A stretch of 64,000 nucleotides of DNA from Pseudoduganella albidiflava (GCF_004322755.1 NZ_CP036401.1:4898001-4962000); one strand, 5' to 3'; counted from the stretch's first letter, positions 47,739-58,823 are shown. A program made the numbers and translations. Notes: a model not told the origin generated them from the letters alone.

Positions 47739-47946
47739 GGCTATAGCACAAGCATTTACTACTGTGTTTGATGAGTTTTTGTATGCGTTCCTTTCGGAAC
47801 ACTACCCTAAGTGTATTCATTGCTGAATACGCTTAATAAAACTTTACTTCTTCCAGATTGTTAAAGAACGAAACAGCAGTAGCCTCTAAAAGACTAAACA
47901 TAAAAGTGAACTCGTCACGCTTATGTTTAATATCTCGAGTAATGCG
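47739..47946 (-). promoter_or_regulatory. tRNA-Ala to 23S spacer with boxA-like site
   Basis: The minus strand carries TTCTTTAACAATCTGG (about 47856-47871), a boxA-like antitermination element, before 23S. No gene is present. Confidence 0.6.
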
Positions 47947-48022
47947 TGGTGGAGGATGACGGGATCGAACCGACGACCCCCTGCTTGCAAAGCAGGTGCT
48001 CTCCCAGCTGAGCTAATCCCCC
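47947..48022 (-). tRNA. tRNA-Ala (TGC)
   Basis: 76 nt with encoded CCA. The cloverleaf has GGGGGATTAGC...CACCTGCTTTGCAAGCAGG with anticodon TGC. Standard position in the 16S-23S spacer. Confidence 0.97.
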
Positions 48023-48046
48023 AGGGAATTACGTGCGCTTGATACA

Positions 48047-48123
48047 TGGTGGGTCTGGTTGGGCTCGAACCAACGACCCCCGCGTTATCAACACGGTGCT
48101 CTAACCAGCTGAGCTACAGACCC
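48047..48123 (-). tRNA. tRNA-Ile (GAT)
   Basis: 77 nt with encoded CCA. GGGTCTGTAGCTCAGCTGG and the anticodon arm CCGTGTTGATAACGCGG with anticodon GAT. It precedes tRNA-Ala by 24 bp in the spacer. Confidence 0.97.
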
Positions 48124-48227
48124 GCGTCGTTGATACCTGCGTACCTAGCGGTGCTACTGTTTCTTCTTCATTCGACAGTCGATAAGTGTGAGCGTTTGAT
48201 GCACGATCTTGCGATCAGTGCCGACTC

Positions 48228-49761
<1,534 letters not shown>

Positions 49762-50034
49762 AATCTCTGTTTTATGTCGTTTCCGACATGGTCACTCACT
49801 CAAATAACTGACGAATCATCCGAAGATGATCACGTTTTATTACTTGTGTAAGCGTTTGATGCTATATATTTTGAGCTTCAGGACTGAAGTCCTGGGCACA
49901 CCACATCAAACGCCCACACTTATCGACTGTTGATTGTTAAAGAATTCTGCCCAAGTATTTCAACTTCGGGCTTGCTGCGGATCCGGTGAACTTTCGTTCG
50001 ACCCGGCGACAAATCGTTGTGTTTGTCAGCAGCA
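49762..50034 (-). promoter_or_regulatory. rRNA leader with boxA-like site
   Basis: The minus strand has TTCTTTAACAATCAAC (about 49932-49947), a boxA-like antitermination signal, and inverted sequences around 16S (for example GACATGTCGG...). No gene is present. Confidence 0.6.
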
Positions 50035-50044
50035 GAGAGGCAAG

Positions 50045-50073
50045 ATTATCGGGTGCTTCGTGCGATTCGTCAA
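50045..50073 (-). promoter_or_regulatory. rRNA operon promoter
   Basis: Minus strand: -35 TTGACG (50073-50068), 17-bp spacer, -10 GATAAT (50050-50045). An A-rich GCAAAAAGAAGC upstream may act as UP element. It fires away from the divergent histidine kinase gene. Confidence 0.85.
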
Positions 50074-50316
50074 GCTTCTTTTTGCCCCGCCTCAACTTGC
50101 TTGTTTCACTTTCGTGACAGCTGCGTTGCTGCGAGGGACAGAACTATACCAACCCATCCGCTGCCGCGCAAGCGCTTTTTTGCGCCATCCGGCCATCGCG
50201 CACTTTCCCGTTCCAGTCCTGCGATTGCGCAGACTGTCGCACGGCTCTCGCCCGGTGGACAGTTTTGCGTTACGTTATCTACACTTGCTGCCCTATATAG
50301 AGAACGGACGCCGTCG

Positions 50317-51726
50317 ATGTTCCCCACGCCGAAACTACAAGAAACCCTGAAGACCCTCCTGGCTTCGCTGCATACGGGCTTCGACCGGACTGCCACCTGG
50401 GTCACGCAATTGTCGTGGTGGAAGTTCTTCCTATTTGCCGCATTGGCGCTGATCGCGGCGTCGATCCTGCAGGATGAGCTGTTTTCGCCGAATATCGATG
50501 AAGACGTCGTTATCCGCTCGCACAAGCGCCCCAGCACGGGCAGCGACACCAGTATCGTCATCGACGACAGCGGCATCCATTTCAATCCGCGCGGCGGCAA
50601 GCTGCGCAACCCGGCACCGTCAGAGGCGGGTGATGCCGCCGACGCACCTGAAGCTGCCGAAGCGGCGGCCGCACCCGAAGCTCCGGAAGCATCCGGCGCC
50701 GCCGAAGCAGGCGATGCCGCTCCTGCTGCTCCTGCTGCTCCTGCTGCTCCTGCTGCTCCCGCTGCTCCTGCCCCCCCTGCCGCCGCCGCAGCGCCTGCCG
50801 CCCCTGCCCCTCCGCTCGTCAAGGGCCGCTCGACCCCGGTCGTCACCGCCCTCCCTGGCGAAGAAGTGCACATCGAACTGCCGCCGCAGATCGGCGAAGA
50901 GCTGTCCAATGCGCTGGAAGAAGCGGTCGACAACGCGGCCGAGGAAAAGGTGTCCCGGTACCACGAGCAGGCGTCCACCTGGTTCCAGAGTTTTGTCTTC
51001 CTGCTGGTGCTGACGCTGTTCGGCATGAAGGCCCTGATGGGCGGGAAGAAGAAGGCGGAAGCGGAAACCCAGACCGCCAATGCGGCCGCCGAGCGCGCCG
51101 CCATGCAGCGCCAGCTGTCGGAAGCAAAGATGCAGATGATGCAGGCCCAGGTCGAGCCGCACTTCCTGTTCAACACGCTGGCCTCCGTGGAACACCTGAT
51201 CGAGACCGATCCACCGCGGGCGTCGGCCATGCAGCGCAGCCTGATCAAGTACTTGCGGGCCGTGCTGCCGCAGATGCGCGACAACACGCTGATCACCAAC
51301 CTGGGCCGCGAAGCGGACATGGTGCTGGCCTACCTGGCGCTGCTGAAGATGCGGATGGAGGAACGGCTGACGATCGACTTCGACATTCCCGATGGCCTGC
51401 GCAGCGCGGCATTCCCGCCGATGATGCTGCAGTCGATGGTGGAGAACGCCATCAAGCACGGCCTGGAAGGCAAGCCCGAAGGTGGAACGCTGAAGGTGCG
51501 CGCGGATGTGGCGCACAGCAAGCTGCGCGTGATCGTCGCCGACAATGGCCTCGGCTTCGGCGCCAAGCCCAGCGACGGCACCGGCCTGGGCTTGATGACG
51601 ATCCGCGAGCGCCTGAAGCTGCTGCATGGCGATGCCGGCCAGTTGCGCATCGAACCGAACCAGCCGAGCGGCGTGATCGCCACGATCGAAGTGCCCTATC
51701 AGTTGTCCGAAGGGGCGCGCAAATAA
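50317..51726 (+). CDS. AlgZ/LytS-type membrane sensor histidine kinase
   Basis: The product has 469 residues. TM1 is at about residues 34-50 (WWKFFLFAALALIAASIL) and TM2 at about 227-243 (WFQSFVFLLVLTLFGMKAL). The intervening 175-residue domain carries a low-complexity Ala-Pro stretch made of repeated CTGCTC triplets. The kinase core is of the His_kinase (LytS/YehU) type with phosphoacceptor His282 in QVEPHFLFNTLASVEHLIE, then MVENAIKHGLEGKPEGG and ADNGLGFGAK...GTGLGLMTIRERL. It is followed by a LytTR regulator, its likely partner. The ATG at 50317 gives a clean N-terminus; the longer frame upstream lies in the rRNA promoter region. Confidence 0.9.
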   Translation: MFPTPKLQETLKTLLASLHTGFDRTATWVTQLSWWKFFLFAALALIAASILQDELFSPNIDEDVVIRSHKRPSTGSDTSIVIDDSGIHFNPRGGKLRNPAPSEAGDAADAPEAAEAAAAPEAPEASGAAEAGDAAPAAPAAPAAPAAPAAPAPPAAAAAPAAPAPPLVKGRSTPVVTALPGEEVHIELPPQIGEELSNALEEAVDNAAEEKVSRYHEQASTWFQSFVFLLVLTLFGMKALMGGKKKAEAETQTANAAAERAAMQRQLSEAKMQMMQAQVEPHFLFNTLASVEHLIETDPPRASAMQRSLIKYLRAVLPQMRDNTLITNLGREADMVLAYLALLKMRMEERLTIDFDIPDGLRSAAFPPMMLQSMVENAIKHGLEGKPEGGTLKVRADVAHSKLRVIVADNGLGFGAKPSDGTGLGLMTIRERLKLLHGDAGQLRIEPNQPSGVIATIEVPYQLSEGARK

Positions 51727-51815
51727 CACAAAACCCGGCGGCGGCGCCACGGCCATTGCGCGGTGCCCCGATTCATTGAATAATTGGCACCCATTGCCTC
51801 TTATTCCTGCCAGCC

Positions 51816-52577
51816 ATGCCTACCGCGATTTTAGCCGACGATGAACGTTTGATGCGCGACCAGCTGCGCATGCGCCTGGGCCAGGTATGGCCTGAACTGG
51901 AGATCGTGGGCGAAGCCAAGAACGGCGACGAGGCGATCGAGCTGGTCGACCAGCTGAAGCCCGACTTCACCTTCCTCGACATCCGCATGCCCGGCAAGAC
52001 CGGCATGGAAGCCGCGGCCATCATCGGCAACAAGAGCCATGTCGTGTTCGTCACGGCCTACGACGCGTATGCCGTGGAAGCCTTCGAGCGCGGGGCCGTC
52101 GATTACGTGCTCAAGCCGCCGGAGCAGGAACGGCTGAAGATCACCGCGGAGCGCCTGAAGGAACGGCTGAACAAGCCGGCCGGCGACGTCAATGCCAGCG
52201 TGACCGCCATGCTGTCGCAACTGGCGGAAAAGATCGCCGCGCCGAAGCCGAAGTTCCTGCAATGGATCCAGGCCAGCATCGGCCAGGACCTGCGCATGAT
52301 TCCCGTCGAGGAAATCCTGTTCTTCCGCTCGGACGAAAAATACACCTGCGTGCAGACCGACAAGTTCGAAGCCCTGATCCGCAAACCGGTGCGCGACCTG
52401 GCCGACGAACTCGATCCTTCGCTGTTCTGGCAGATCCACCGCGCCACGCTGGTCAATGTGAACGCGATCGAAGGGGTGACGCGCGATATCCGGGGCCGGC
52501 ACCTGGTGATGGTCAAGGGCCGGCCCGAGAAGCTGGAAGTGAGCCGCAGCTTCCTGCACCTGTTCAAGCAGATGTAA
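51816..52577 (+). CDS. LytTR-family response regulator (AlgR/LytR type)
   Basis: The 253-residue protein has a receiver domain (1-120) with acid residues DD8-9, phosphoacceptor Asp55 (FTFLDIRMPGKTG) and a Thr/Lys end (VTAYDAYAV, VDYVLKPPE). A C-terminal LytTR DNA-binding domain follows (about 150-250) with EILFFRSDEKYTCVQT and FWQIHRATLVNVNAIEGV. It pairs with the kinase gene 90 bp upstream. Targets cannot be read from the window. Confidence 0.93.
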   Translation: MPTAILADDERLMRDQLRMRLGQVWPELEIVGEAKNGDEAIELVDQLKPDFTFLDIRMPGKTGMEAAAIIGNKSHVVFVTAYDAYAVEAFERGAVDYVLKPPEQERLKITAERLKERLNKPAGDVNASVTAMLSQLAEKIAAPKPKFLQWIQASIGQDLRMIPVEEILFFRSDEKYTCVQTDKFEALIRKPVRDLADELDPSLFWQIHRATLVNVNAIEGVTRDIRGRHLVMVKGRPEKLEVSRSFLHLFKQM

Positions 52578-52670
52578 GTCTGCCGGCGCAGTTGTGCCAC
52601 ATCAATCCTTCCGAACCCATCTGTATTAGGGTTTTCGAGCGGCTGCCCGCATCAGCCGAAGGGAGCACCG

Positions 52671-53483
52671 ATGTCCATGTCACGACCATTGCTGGTGGCT
52701 GCACTGATCCTCGCAGCGCATTTTGCCTGGCGGCTCGACGCGCGGCCGACCACCCTTGCCGAACAGCGCGAGGCCGACGCCCGCGCCCGCATGGCCGGGC
52801 GCCGCGCGACCGACTCCGCGCTGGAGAATATCCGCGAGGAAGAACGCGCCCATATCGCGCGCGAACTGCATGACGACCTGGGCCAGCTGCTGGCCACGCT
52901 GCGCGTGGACATGAGCCTGCTGATGCGGCAACCGGTTGCCGACGATGCCACGCGCGACCTGCTGGCGGGCATGGACGGGCGGCTGCTGTCGGCGATCACG
53001 TCGCTGCGGCGCATCGCCAGCAACCTGCGCCCGCATGCGCTCGATGAAGGCGGCCTGTACTTCGCGCTGCAATCGCTGCGCCATGAATTCGCGGAGCGCC
53101 ATGGCATCGTGTGCGAACTCGCCGCACGCGAAGACGAGCTGGTCTTGAACGACCGCTACAGCACGGCGCTCTTCCGCATCGTGCAGGAATCCCTGACCAA
53201 CATCGCCCGCCACGCGCAGGCCCGCCATGTGCGCATCGCGCTGCGCCGGCACCGGGCCACGCTGTACCTGACGATCGAGGACGATGGCCGCGGCATTGCC
53301 CAGGCGGACATGGAAAAACCCACGTCGTTCGGCCTGCTCGGCATGCGCGAACGGGTGTGGGCGATCCGCGGCGATATCGCGATCACCGGCAGCCACCGCG
53401 GCACGCGGATCGAGATACACCTGCCGCTGCCGGGTGACGCCCTCGACATCGGCAAACTGCCCAATGCCCACCGAGCCAACTGA
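52671..53483 (+). CDS. NarX/DegS-type sensor histidine kinase
   Basis: The 270-residue protein has one short N-terminal hydrophobic segment (LLVAALILAAHFAW) and no periplasmic domain. It carries a HisKA_3 dimerisation motif with phosphoacceptor His67 (HIARELHDDLGQLLATL) and a HATPase core (IVQESLTNIARHAQA, TIEDDGRGIAQ, FGLLGMRERV). Such kinases work with NarL-type regulators, but none is adjacent, so it may signal to a distant partner. It sits 93 bp after the LytTR gene. Confidence 0.88.
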   Translation: MSMSRPLLVAALILAAHFAWRLDARPTTLAEQREADARARMAGRRATDSALENIREEERAHIARELHDDLGQLLATLRVDMSLLMRQPVADDATRDLLAGMDGRLLSAITSLRRIASNLRPHALDEGGLYFALQSLRHEFAERHGIVCELAAREDELVLNDRYSTALFRIVQESLTNIARHAQARHVRIALRRHRATLYLTIEDDGRGIAQADMEKPTSFGLLGMRERVWAIRGDIAITGSHRGTRIEIHLPLPGDALDIGKLPNAHRAN

Positions 53484-53508
53484 ACCGCTGCCGGAATGAC
53501 CTGCGCAT

Positions 53509-53541
53509 GAAAAAACGCCCGGCGCGTGCCGGGCGTTTTCA
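53509..53541. terminator. bidirectional terminator between kinase and porin genes
   Basis: Stem AACGCCCGGC / GCCGGGCGTT with A- and T-runs on both sides. It serves the convergent kinase and porin genes. Confidence 0.9.
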
Positions 53542-53561
53542 TCGGGTACCGCGGTCAGGCA

Positions 53562-54647
53562 TCAGAACGTGTGGCGAATGCCCAGGTTGAAGCCGGTGTC
53601 GCCGCTGCCGGTTTCGTTGTTGTTACCCACGGTGTAGCCGGCGCCGTTCTTGTTGTCGATCTTTGCGTAGGCAACGTAGGCGCTGGTGCGCTTCGACAGG
53701 TCGTGCGAGTAGCCCACGGCCCACTGGCGCGCATCCTGGTTGTTGACGGTCTTGTCGTTCTTGTTCATCCACGAAGCGATGATCTTGCCGGAGCCGACCG
53801 GCACCTGCACACCCACCAGCGCGTCGTCCGCTTCCAGCGAGGCGCGCGGCGCGACGGCGTAGCCGAACGCGTTGGCGACCGGGATCGGCGAGCTGTTCAG
53901 GCCCTTGTCGCGCTCGAAGGCGGCGAACACCTTGACGACCTTGAAGTCGTAGTTGACGGCCAGCAGCGTGTTCTTGCCGTCTTCGCGCTCGGCGGCCGGG
54001 GTGGTGCCGGAAGCAACGGTGTCGTTGTTACGGTTGTTGTACACCAGGGCCGCGTTCAGGCCGCCCGACGTGTAGTTGAAGCCGATCGAGAAGACGCGGC
54101 CGGCTTCGCTGTCGCCAGCCTGCTCGCCCAGCGCATACAGGCCTTCCACCGAGAAGCCCGCCCACTTCGGCGTGGTGTACACGATCGCGTTCGATACGCG
54201 GGTGTTGACGCCGCCGGTCGGGAACAGGTTCTTGGCGCTGCCAGCGTAGCCGGCGCCGAACGGGTCGGCAATCTTCGACAGCGCGTTGTACAGCGGGTTG
54301 TACTGGCGGCCCAGCGTCAGCGTACCCAGCGTCTTGCTGGACAGGCCCACGAATGCCTGGCGGTTGAACAGCGCGCCCGAGCTGTCGATGGCGCCGTCGT
54401 CGATCTTGTAGCCCGATTCCAGCGTGAAGATCGCGGACAGGCCATTGCCCAGGTCTTCGGTGCCGCGGAAACCAATCCGCGACTGGCTGCCGATGCCGCT
54501 CGTCACCTTGGTGACGTCACCGGCCGCGCCACCGGTCTCACGGACGATACCCGCATCCACGATACCGTAGATGGTGACGTTCGACTGGGCGGAAGCGGTG
54601 GCTGCGAAGCTGCCGGCGATGAGTACGGCCAGGGTAAGTTTTTTCAC
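53562..54647 (-). CDS. trimeric porin (gram-negative porin, OmpC-like)
   Basis: The 361-residue precursor has a signal peptide (VKKLTLAVLIAGSFAATASA) and a 16-strand-type porin barrel: NVTIYGIVDAGI at the start, SRIGFRGTEDLGNGLSAIF, FNRQAFVGLSSKTLGTLTLGRQY and the C-terminal LGIRHTF ending in Phe. These blocks are typical of Burkholderiales porins. I start it at the GTG at 54647 because signal-peptide sequence begins there and AGAGAAC lies upstream; the ATG-started frame to 54734 adds 29 unlike residues. Function: general diffusion of small solutes across the outer membrane. Confidence 0.93.
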   Translation of the reverse strand: MKKLTLAVLIAGSFAATASAQSNVTIYGIVDAGIVRETGGAAGDVTKVTSGIGSQSRIGFRGTEDLGNGLSAIFTLESGYKIDDGAIDSSGALFNRQAFVGLSSKTLGTLTLGRQYNPLYNALSKIADPFGAGYAGSAKNLFPTGGVNTRVSNAIVYTTPKWAGFSVEGLYALGEQAGDSEAGRVFSIGFNYTSGGLNAALVYNNRNNDTVASGTTPAAEREDGKNTLLAVNYDFKVVKVFAAFERDKGLNSSPIPVANAFGYAVAPRASLEADDALVGVQVPVGSGKIIASWMNKNDKTVNNQDARQWAVGYSHDLSKRTSAYVAYAKIDNKNGAGYTVGNNNETGSGDTGFNLGIRHTF

Positions 54648-54778
54648 TTTGATGTTCTCTTGTTGAAGTTGGTCGGACTGTGAGACCGCTCTGGGTCTGA
54701 CGCGGCGTATCATGCCTTCCAAATACTTCAACAATATGACATCAATAACTTGTTACCAAAACACAACAGGTATTGCGT

Positions 54779-55426
54779 TTACTTCAGTCGCGCTGTCAGC
54801 AGCCAATAATATTGCCACCGTTCGATGCGGATTTCCTTCGTGGATGCCGCCAGTTTCTTGCGCAGGTAGCTGTCGGTCGGGAAATTCTTGACGATTTCAA
54901 GGCGCTCGCCGGATGGCAGCGTACGGAACTGGTAGGTGTTGCCTTCCTGGTCCGTCCGGGCGATGACGGTGCTGCTGCCATCCACGTACACGTTATCCAG
55001 CAACACCAGCAGCACATCCTTGCCCAGCTTCGCGCGCAATTGCGCCACGAACCGCTCCTGCTCTTCGCGCTTCACGTGCGACCACCAGAATCCGGCGAAC
55101 ACGGCCGTGTATTCGCCGGGCGCCGGCGGCAGGTCGAACGCATCGGCCTGCGCAAAGGTGACGTTGCCTTCCGGCTGGCGCGCGCGCGCCAGCGCCAGCG
55201 CTTCCTCATTGACGTCGATGGCGTGGATCGAGGCGGCGCTCGCCCCGATCAGCCGGGTCCAGTAACCGGTGCCGCAGGCGATTTCCAGCACCTTGTGGCC
55301 GCGCAGCAGCTCGGGCAGTCTCTGGCGCAACAAGGCCAGGTCGGCCTGCCGTTCCGGCTTGTCGTACGTGTCTTCGATGGCGGCCGCGTTCAGCGCGTAA
55401 TACCGCTGCAATGTTTCATGATTCAT
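54779..55426 (-). CDS. class I SAM-dependent methyltransferase
   Basis: The 215-residue methyltransferase has the SAM-binding motif I VLEIACGTGYWTRLI at about residues 46-60, then IDVNEEALALARAR and the post-motif QADAFDLPP. The acceptor is unknown. Its start overlaps the cysB stop by 4 bp (ATGA), so it is translated with CysB, although no sulfur-related methyltransferase role is known to me. Confidence 0.85.
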   Translation of the reverse strand: MNHETLQRYYALNAAAIEDTYDKPERQADLALLRQRLPELLRGHKVLEIACGTGYWTRLIGASAASIHAIDVNEEALALARARQPEGNVTFAQADAFDLPPAPGEYTAVFAGFWWSHVKREEQERFVAQLRAKLGKDVLLVLLDNVYVDGSSTVIARTDQEGNTYQFRTLPSGERLEIVKNFPTDSYLRKKLAASTKEIRIERWQYYWLLTARLK

Positions 55427-56364
55427 AATTCGTAGTTTTCGTGCTCACCGCGCATGGCCTGCTCCACCAGCTTGCGGTTCAGGGTGGGAGCGAGCAGCTC
55501 GATGAACGTATAAATATAGGAGCGCAGATAAGCGCCCTGCTTCACCGCCACGCGCGAGACATTCATGCCGAACAGGTGGCCGACCGAAATCGCCCGCAGG
55601 TTGCGGTCCCGCTCGGCATCGAAGGCCATGCCGGCAATGATGCCGATGCCCATGCCCAGTTCCACATAGGTCTTGATCACGTCCGCATCGATCGCTTCCA
55701 GCAGCACGTCCGGCTTCAGGCCGCGCAGCGAGAAAGCATGGTCGATCTTGCTGCGGCCGGCAAACGCGCTGTCATACGTGATGACCGGGTAGGCGGCGAT
55801 ATCTTCCAGGGTGACGGACTTACCTTTCAGCAACGGATGCTCGGGCGGGACCACCACCACGTGTTCCCACTGGTAGCACGGCAGCGTGATTAGGTTGTCG
55901 ACACCGGCGATGGACTCGGTGGCGATGGCCAGGTCGGCCTGGTCGCGCTGCACCATCTCGGCGATCTGCCGTGGATTACCTTGCAAAAGTGACAACCTCA
56001 CCTTGGGAAACTTCAGCATGAAGGCCTGCACCACCTTCGGCAGCGTGTAGCGGGCCTGCGTATGCGTGGTGGCGATCGTGAAACTGCCACTGTCCTGCGC
56101 CGCGTATTCCTTGCCGATCCGCTTCAGGCTGTCGATCTCCTGCATGATCAGCTCGACCGACTCCAGGACCAGCCGGCCCGGCTCGGTCAAGCCGCGGATG
56201 CGTTTGCCATGGCGGGTGAAGATATCCACACCCAGCTCTTCTTCCAGCTCGATGATGGCCTTGGACACGCCCGGCTGCGACGTGAACAGCGCCTTGGCGG
56301 CATCGGTCAGGTTGTAATTCTGGCGGACGGCTTCCCGTACGAAACGAAGTTGATGAAGATTCAT
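55423..56364 (-). CDS. cysB: CysB-type LysR transcriptional regulator
   Basis: The 313-residue LysR regulator has a helix-turn-helix at about residues 18-40 (NLTDAAKALFTSQPGVSKAI). The effector domain has the features of CysB/Cbl (IATTHTQARYTLPKVVQAF, LLQGNPRQIAEMV, LGMGIGIIAGMAF). In relatives it activates cysteine and sulfate genes with O-acetylserine or N-acetylserine. It is divergent from cysI and separated by 192 bp, the usual place for the regulator of this operon, so it very likely controls it. Confidence 0.93.
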   Translation of the reverse strand: MNLHQLRFVREAVRQNYNLTDAAKALFTSQPGVSKAIIELEEELGVDIFTRHGKRIRGLTEPGRLVLESVELIMQEIDSLKRIGKEYAAQDSGSFTIATTHTQARYTLPKVVQAFMLKFPKVRLSLLQGNPRQIAEMVQRDQADLAIATESIAGVDNLITLPCYQWEHVVVVPPEHPLLKGKSVTLEDIAAYPVITYDSAFAGRSKIDHAFSLRGLKPDVLLEAIDADVIKTYVELGMGIGIIAGMAFDAERDRNLRAISVGHLFGMNVSRVAVKQGAYLRSYIYTFIELLAPTLNRKLVEQAMRGEHENYEL

Positions 56365-56443
56365 GTAGTTCCTGGCGGTAAGTCCGCTATTTTACGCTGA
56401 AGCTTATACCGCCCACGCATATAAGCAAATAAAGACTAAGTCG

Positions 56444-56472
56444 TTTGGAATAAAGCGTGAGTTTATTACGAT
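56444..56472 (+). promoter_or_regulatory. candidate cysI promoter
   Basis: TTTGGA, 17-bp spacer and TACGAT lie in an AT-rich part of the cysB-cysI gap. Both boxes are imperfect, as expected for an activator-dependent promoter. CysB sites probably lie just upstream in the AT-rich stretch 56415-56443, but I cannot define them. Confidence 0.45.
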
Positions 56473-56556
56473 AACGCCTATCTTGGGGACAACCTGCCGG
56501 GAGAGCCCGTCGGCAAGCCGCCGGTAAGCTCCATGCTTTGCGATTATAGGAACGCT

Positions 56557-58248
56557 ATGTACCAATACGATCAATACGACCATCTCATCGTGCGGGAGCG
56601 CATCGCGCAGTACCGCGACCAGGTGCAGCGCCGCCTGTCCGGTGAGTTGACCGAAGAAGAATTCCTGCCGCTGCGCCTGCAGAACGGCCTGTACATGCAG
56701 CGTCATGCCTACATGCTGCGGATCGCCGTGCCCTATGGCCTGCTGTCCTCGAAGCAGATGCGCATGTTCGCCCATATCGCCCGCAAGTACGACCGCGGCT
56801 ATGGCCACTTCACCACGCGCCAGAACATCCAGTTCAACTGGATCGAGCTGGAACAGACGCCGGACATCCTGGCCGACCTGGCCTCCGTCGAGATGCACGC
56901 GATCCAGACTTCCGGCAACTGCATCCGCAACGTGACGTCGGACGAATTCGCCGGCGTGGCCGCCGACGAGATCATCGATCCGCGCCCGTATGCCGAAGTG
57001 CTGCGCCAGTGGTCCACCTTCCACCCCGAGTTCATCGCCCTGCCCCGCAAGTTCAAGGTGGCGATCAACGGCGCCCTGGAAGACCGCGCCGCGATCGCCA
57101 TCCACGACATCGGCCTGACGGTCGTGAAGAACGAAGCCGGCGAGATCGGCTTCAAGGTCATGGTCGGCGGCGGCATGGGCCGCACCCCGATCATCGGCAC
57201 CACGATCCGCGAATTCCTGCCGCGCGAACACCTGCTGACGTACACGGAAGCGATCATGCGCGTGTACAACCAGTACGGCCGCCGCGACAACAAGTACAAG
57301 GCGCGCATCAAGATCCTGCTGAAGGCCATCGGCGCCGAGGAATTCGCCCGCCAGGTCGAAGAGGAATGGGCCGACCTGAAAGGTACCGAGGAAACGCTGA
57401 CGCTGGAAGAAATGGAGCGCGTGATCGCCTACTTCCAGCCGCACCCGTACGAAACGCTCGAAGCGATCGACCCGCGTGCCGGCCATGAGGACAACAAGGC
57501 TTTCGCCAACTGGCTGGGCCGCAACGTCAAGCCGCACAAGCAGGCTGGCTACGCCGCCGTGATCCTGTCGCTGAAGAAAACCGGCGTGCCGCCGGGCGAC
57601 GCCACCGCGGAACAGATGGACTTCATGGCCGACCTGGCGGACCGCTACAGCTTCGGCGAACTGCGCGTGACCCACGAGCAGAACATCGTGCTGGCGGACG
57701 TAAAGCAGTCGCAGCTGTTCGACCTGTGGAAAGAGATCAAGGCGCATGGCCTGGCCACGCCGAACATCGGCCTGCTGACCGACATCATCTGCTGCCCGGG
57801 CGGCGACTTCTGCTCGCTGGCCAACGCGAAATCGATCCCGATCTCGGCCGCCATCGCGGAACGCTTCGACCACCTCGACTTCCTGCACGACATCGGCGAT
57901 ATCGAACTGAACATCAGCGGCTGCATCAACGCCTGCGGCCACCACCACGTCGGCAATATCGGCGTGCTGGGCGTCGACAAGGATGGCAGCGAATGGTATC
58001 AGGTGTCGATCGGCGGCGCGCAGGGTAACGCCACCGCGATCGGCAAGATCATCGGCCCGTCGTTCTCCGCGCACCAGATGCCGGAAGTGATCGACCGCCT
58101 GCTGCGGGTGTACCTGCGCGAACGCACGCCGGACGAGAAATTCGTCGATACGGTGCAGCGCATCGGGATCGCCCCGTTCAAGGAACATGTTTATGCCACG
58201 CCGATCAACGAACCGGGTCGCCTGGTAGGAGAAGACGAATATGCCTGA
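56557..58248 (+). CDS. cysI: assimilatory sulfite (nitrite/sulfite) reductase hemoprotein
   Basis: The 563-residue siroheme-[4Fe-4S] enzyme reduces sulfite to sulfide. Seen: N-terminal YGHFTTRQNIQFNWI (substrate/siroheme contact), DIICCPGGDFCSLANAKS and ISGCINACGHHHVGNIG, which together hold the cluster and siroheme cysteines. The ATG at 56557 follows AGGAACGCT; an upstream in-frame ATG at 56533 is less supported. It opens the sulfate operon and overlaps the DUF934 gene by 8 bp. Confidence 0.92.
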   Translation: MYQYDQYDHLIVRERIAQYRDQVQRRLSGELTEEEFLPLRLQNGLYMQRHAYMLRIAVPYGLLSSKQMRMFAHIARKYDRGYGHFTTRQNIQFNWIELEQTPDILADLASVEMHAIQTSGNCIRNVTSDEFAGVAADEIIDPRPYAEVLRQWSTFHPEFIALPRKFKVAINGALEDRAAIAIHDIGLTVVKNEAGEIGFKVMVGGGMGRTPIIGTTIREFLPREHLLTYTEAIMRVYNQYGRRDNKYKARIKILLKAIGAEEFARQVEEEWADLKGTEETLTLEEMERVIAYFQPHPYETLEAIDPRAGHEDNKAFANWLGRNVKPHKQAGYAAVILSLKKTGVPPGDATAEQMDFMADLADRYSFGELRVTHEQNIVLADVKQSQLFDLWKEIKAHGLATPNIGLLTDIICCPGGDFCSLANAKSIPISAAIAERFDHLDFLHDIGDIELNISGCINACGHHHVGNIGVLGVDKDGSEWYQVSIGGAQGNATAIGKIIGPSFSAHQMPEVIDRLLRVYLRERTPDEKFVDTVQRIGIAPFKEHVYATPINEPGRLVGEDEYA

Positions 58249-58807
58249 CCAAAATACCATCCAACGCATCATCAAGGGTAACCAGATCGTCGCCGACGAC
58301 TGGACCGTGCTGCGCCTCGAAGAAGGGCAGGAACCGGCCACGGTGGAAGTCGCCGCCGGCAAGGTCATCGTGCCGCTGAAAGTGTGGCAGGCGCAGAAGG
58401 AAGCGCTGGCCGCCCGCCCGGAAATCGGCGTGTGGCTGCAGTCCGACGAGCGCCCCGAAGAGCTGAAGGGCGAACTGGACAAGTTCTCGGTCGTGGCCGT
58501 GAACTTCCCGAAGTTCACCGACGGCCGCGGCTACTCGATCGCCTACAACCTGCGCATGCGCCTCGGCTATACCGGTGAGCTGCGCGCCATCGGCGACGTG
58601 CTGCGCGACCAGCTGTTCCAGATGAAGCGCACCGGCTTCGACGCGTATGCGCCGCGCCCGGACCGCAGCATCGAGGATGCGCTGAAAGGCCTGACCGTGT
58701 TCTCCGAAACCTACCAGGCGTCGGTCGACGACAAGTTGCCGCTGTTCCGCCGCCATGCCCGTACGGCCGGGGCGCGCGAGCACAACGACATCGGCTCCGG
58801 CATCTGA
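58241..58807 (+). CDS. DUF934 family protein of the sulfate operon
   Basis: The 188-residue DUF934 protein has the conserved core FTDGRGYSIAYNLRMRLGYTGELRAIGDVLRDQLFQMKRTGFDAY. It lies between cysI and cysH and overlaps cysI by 8 bp; DUF934 genes are standard neighbours of sulfite reductase in betaproteobacteria. Its biochemical role is not established, though a role with CysI is the natural inference. Confidence 0.9.
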   Translation: MPDQNTIQRIIKGNQIVADDWTVLRLEEGQEPATVEVAAGKVIVPLKVWQAQKEALAARPEIGVWLQSDERPEELKGELDKFSVVAVNFPKFTDGRGYSIAYNLRMRLGYTGELRAIGDVLRDQLFQMKRTGFDAYAPRPDRSIEDALKGLTVFSETYQASVDDKLPLFRRHARTAGAREHNDIGSGI

Positions 58808-58823
58808 AAGGCTGGGGAACAAC

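Noticed and set aside
50106..51320. 404-codon minus-strand frame opposite the LytS-type kinase
   Set aside because: Low-complexity Ser/Ala/Gly translation, a shadow of the kinase gene.
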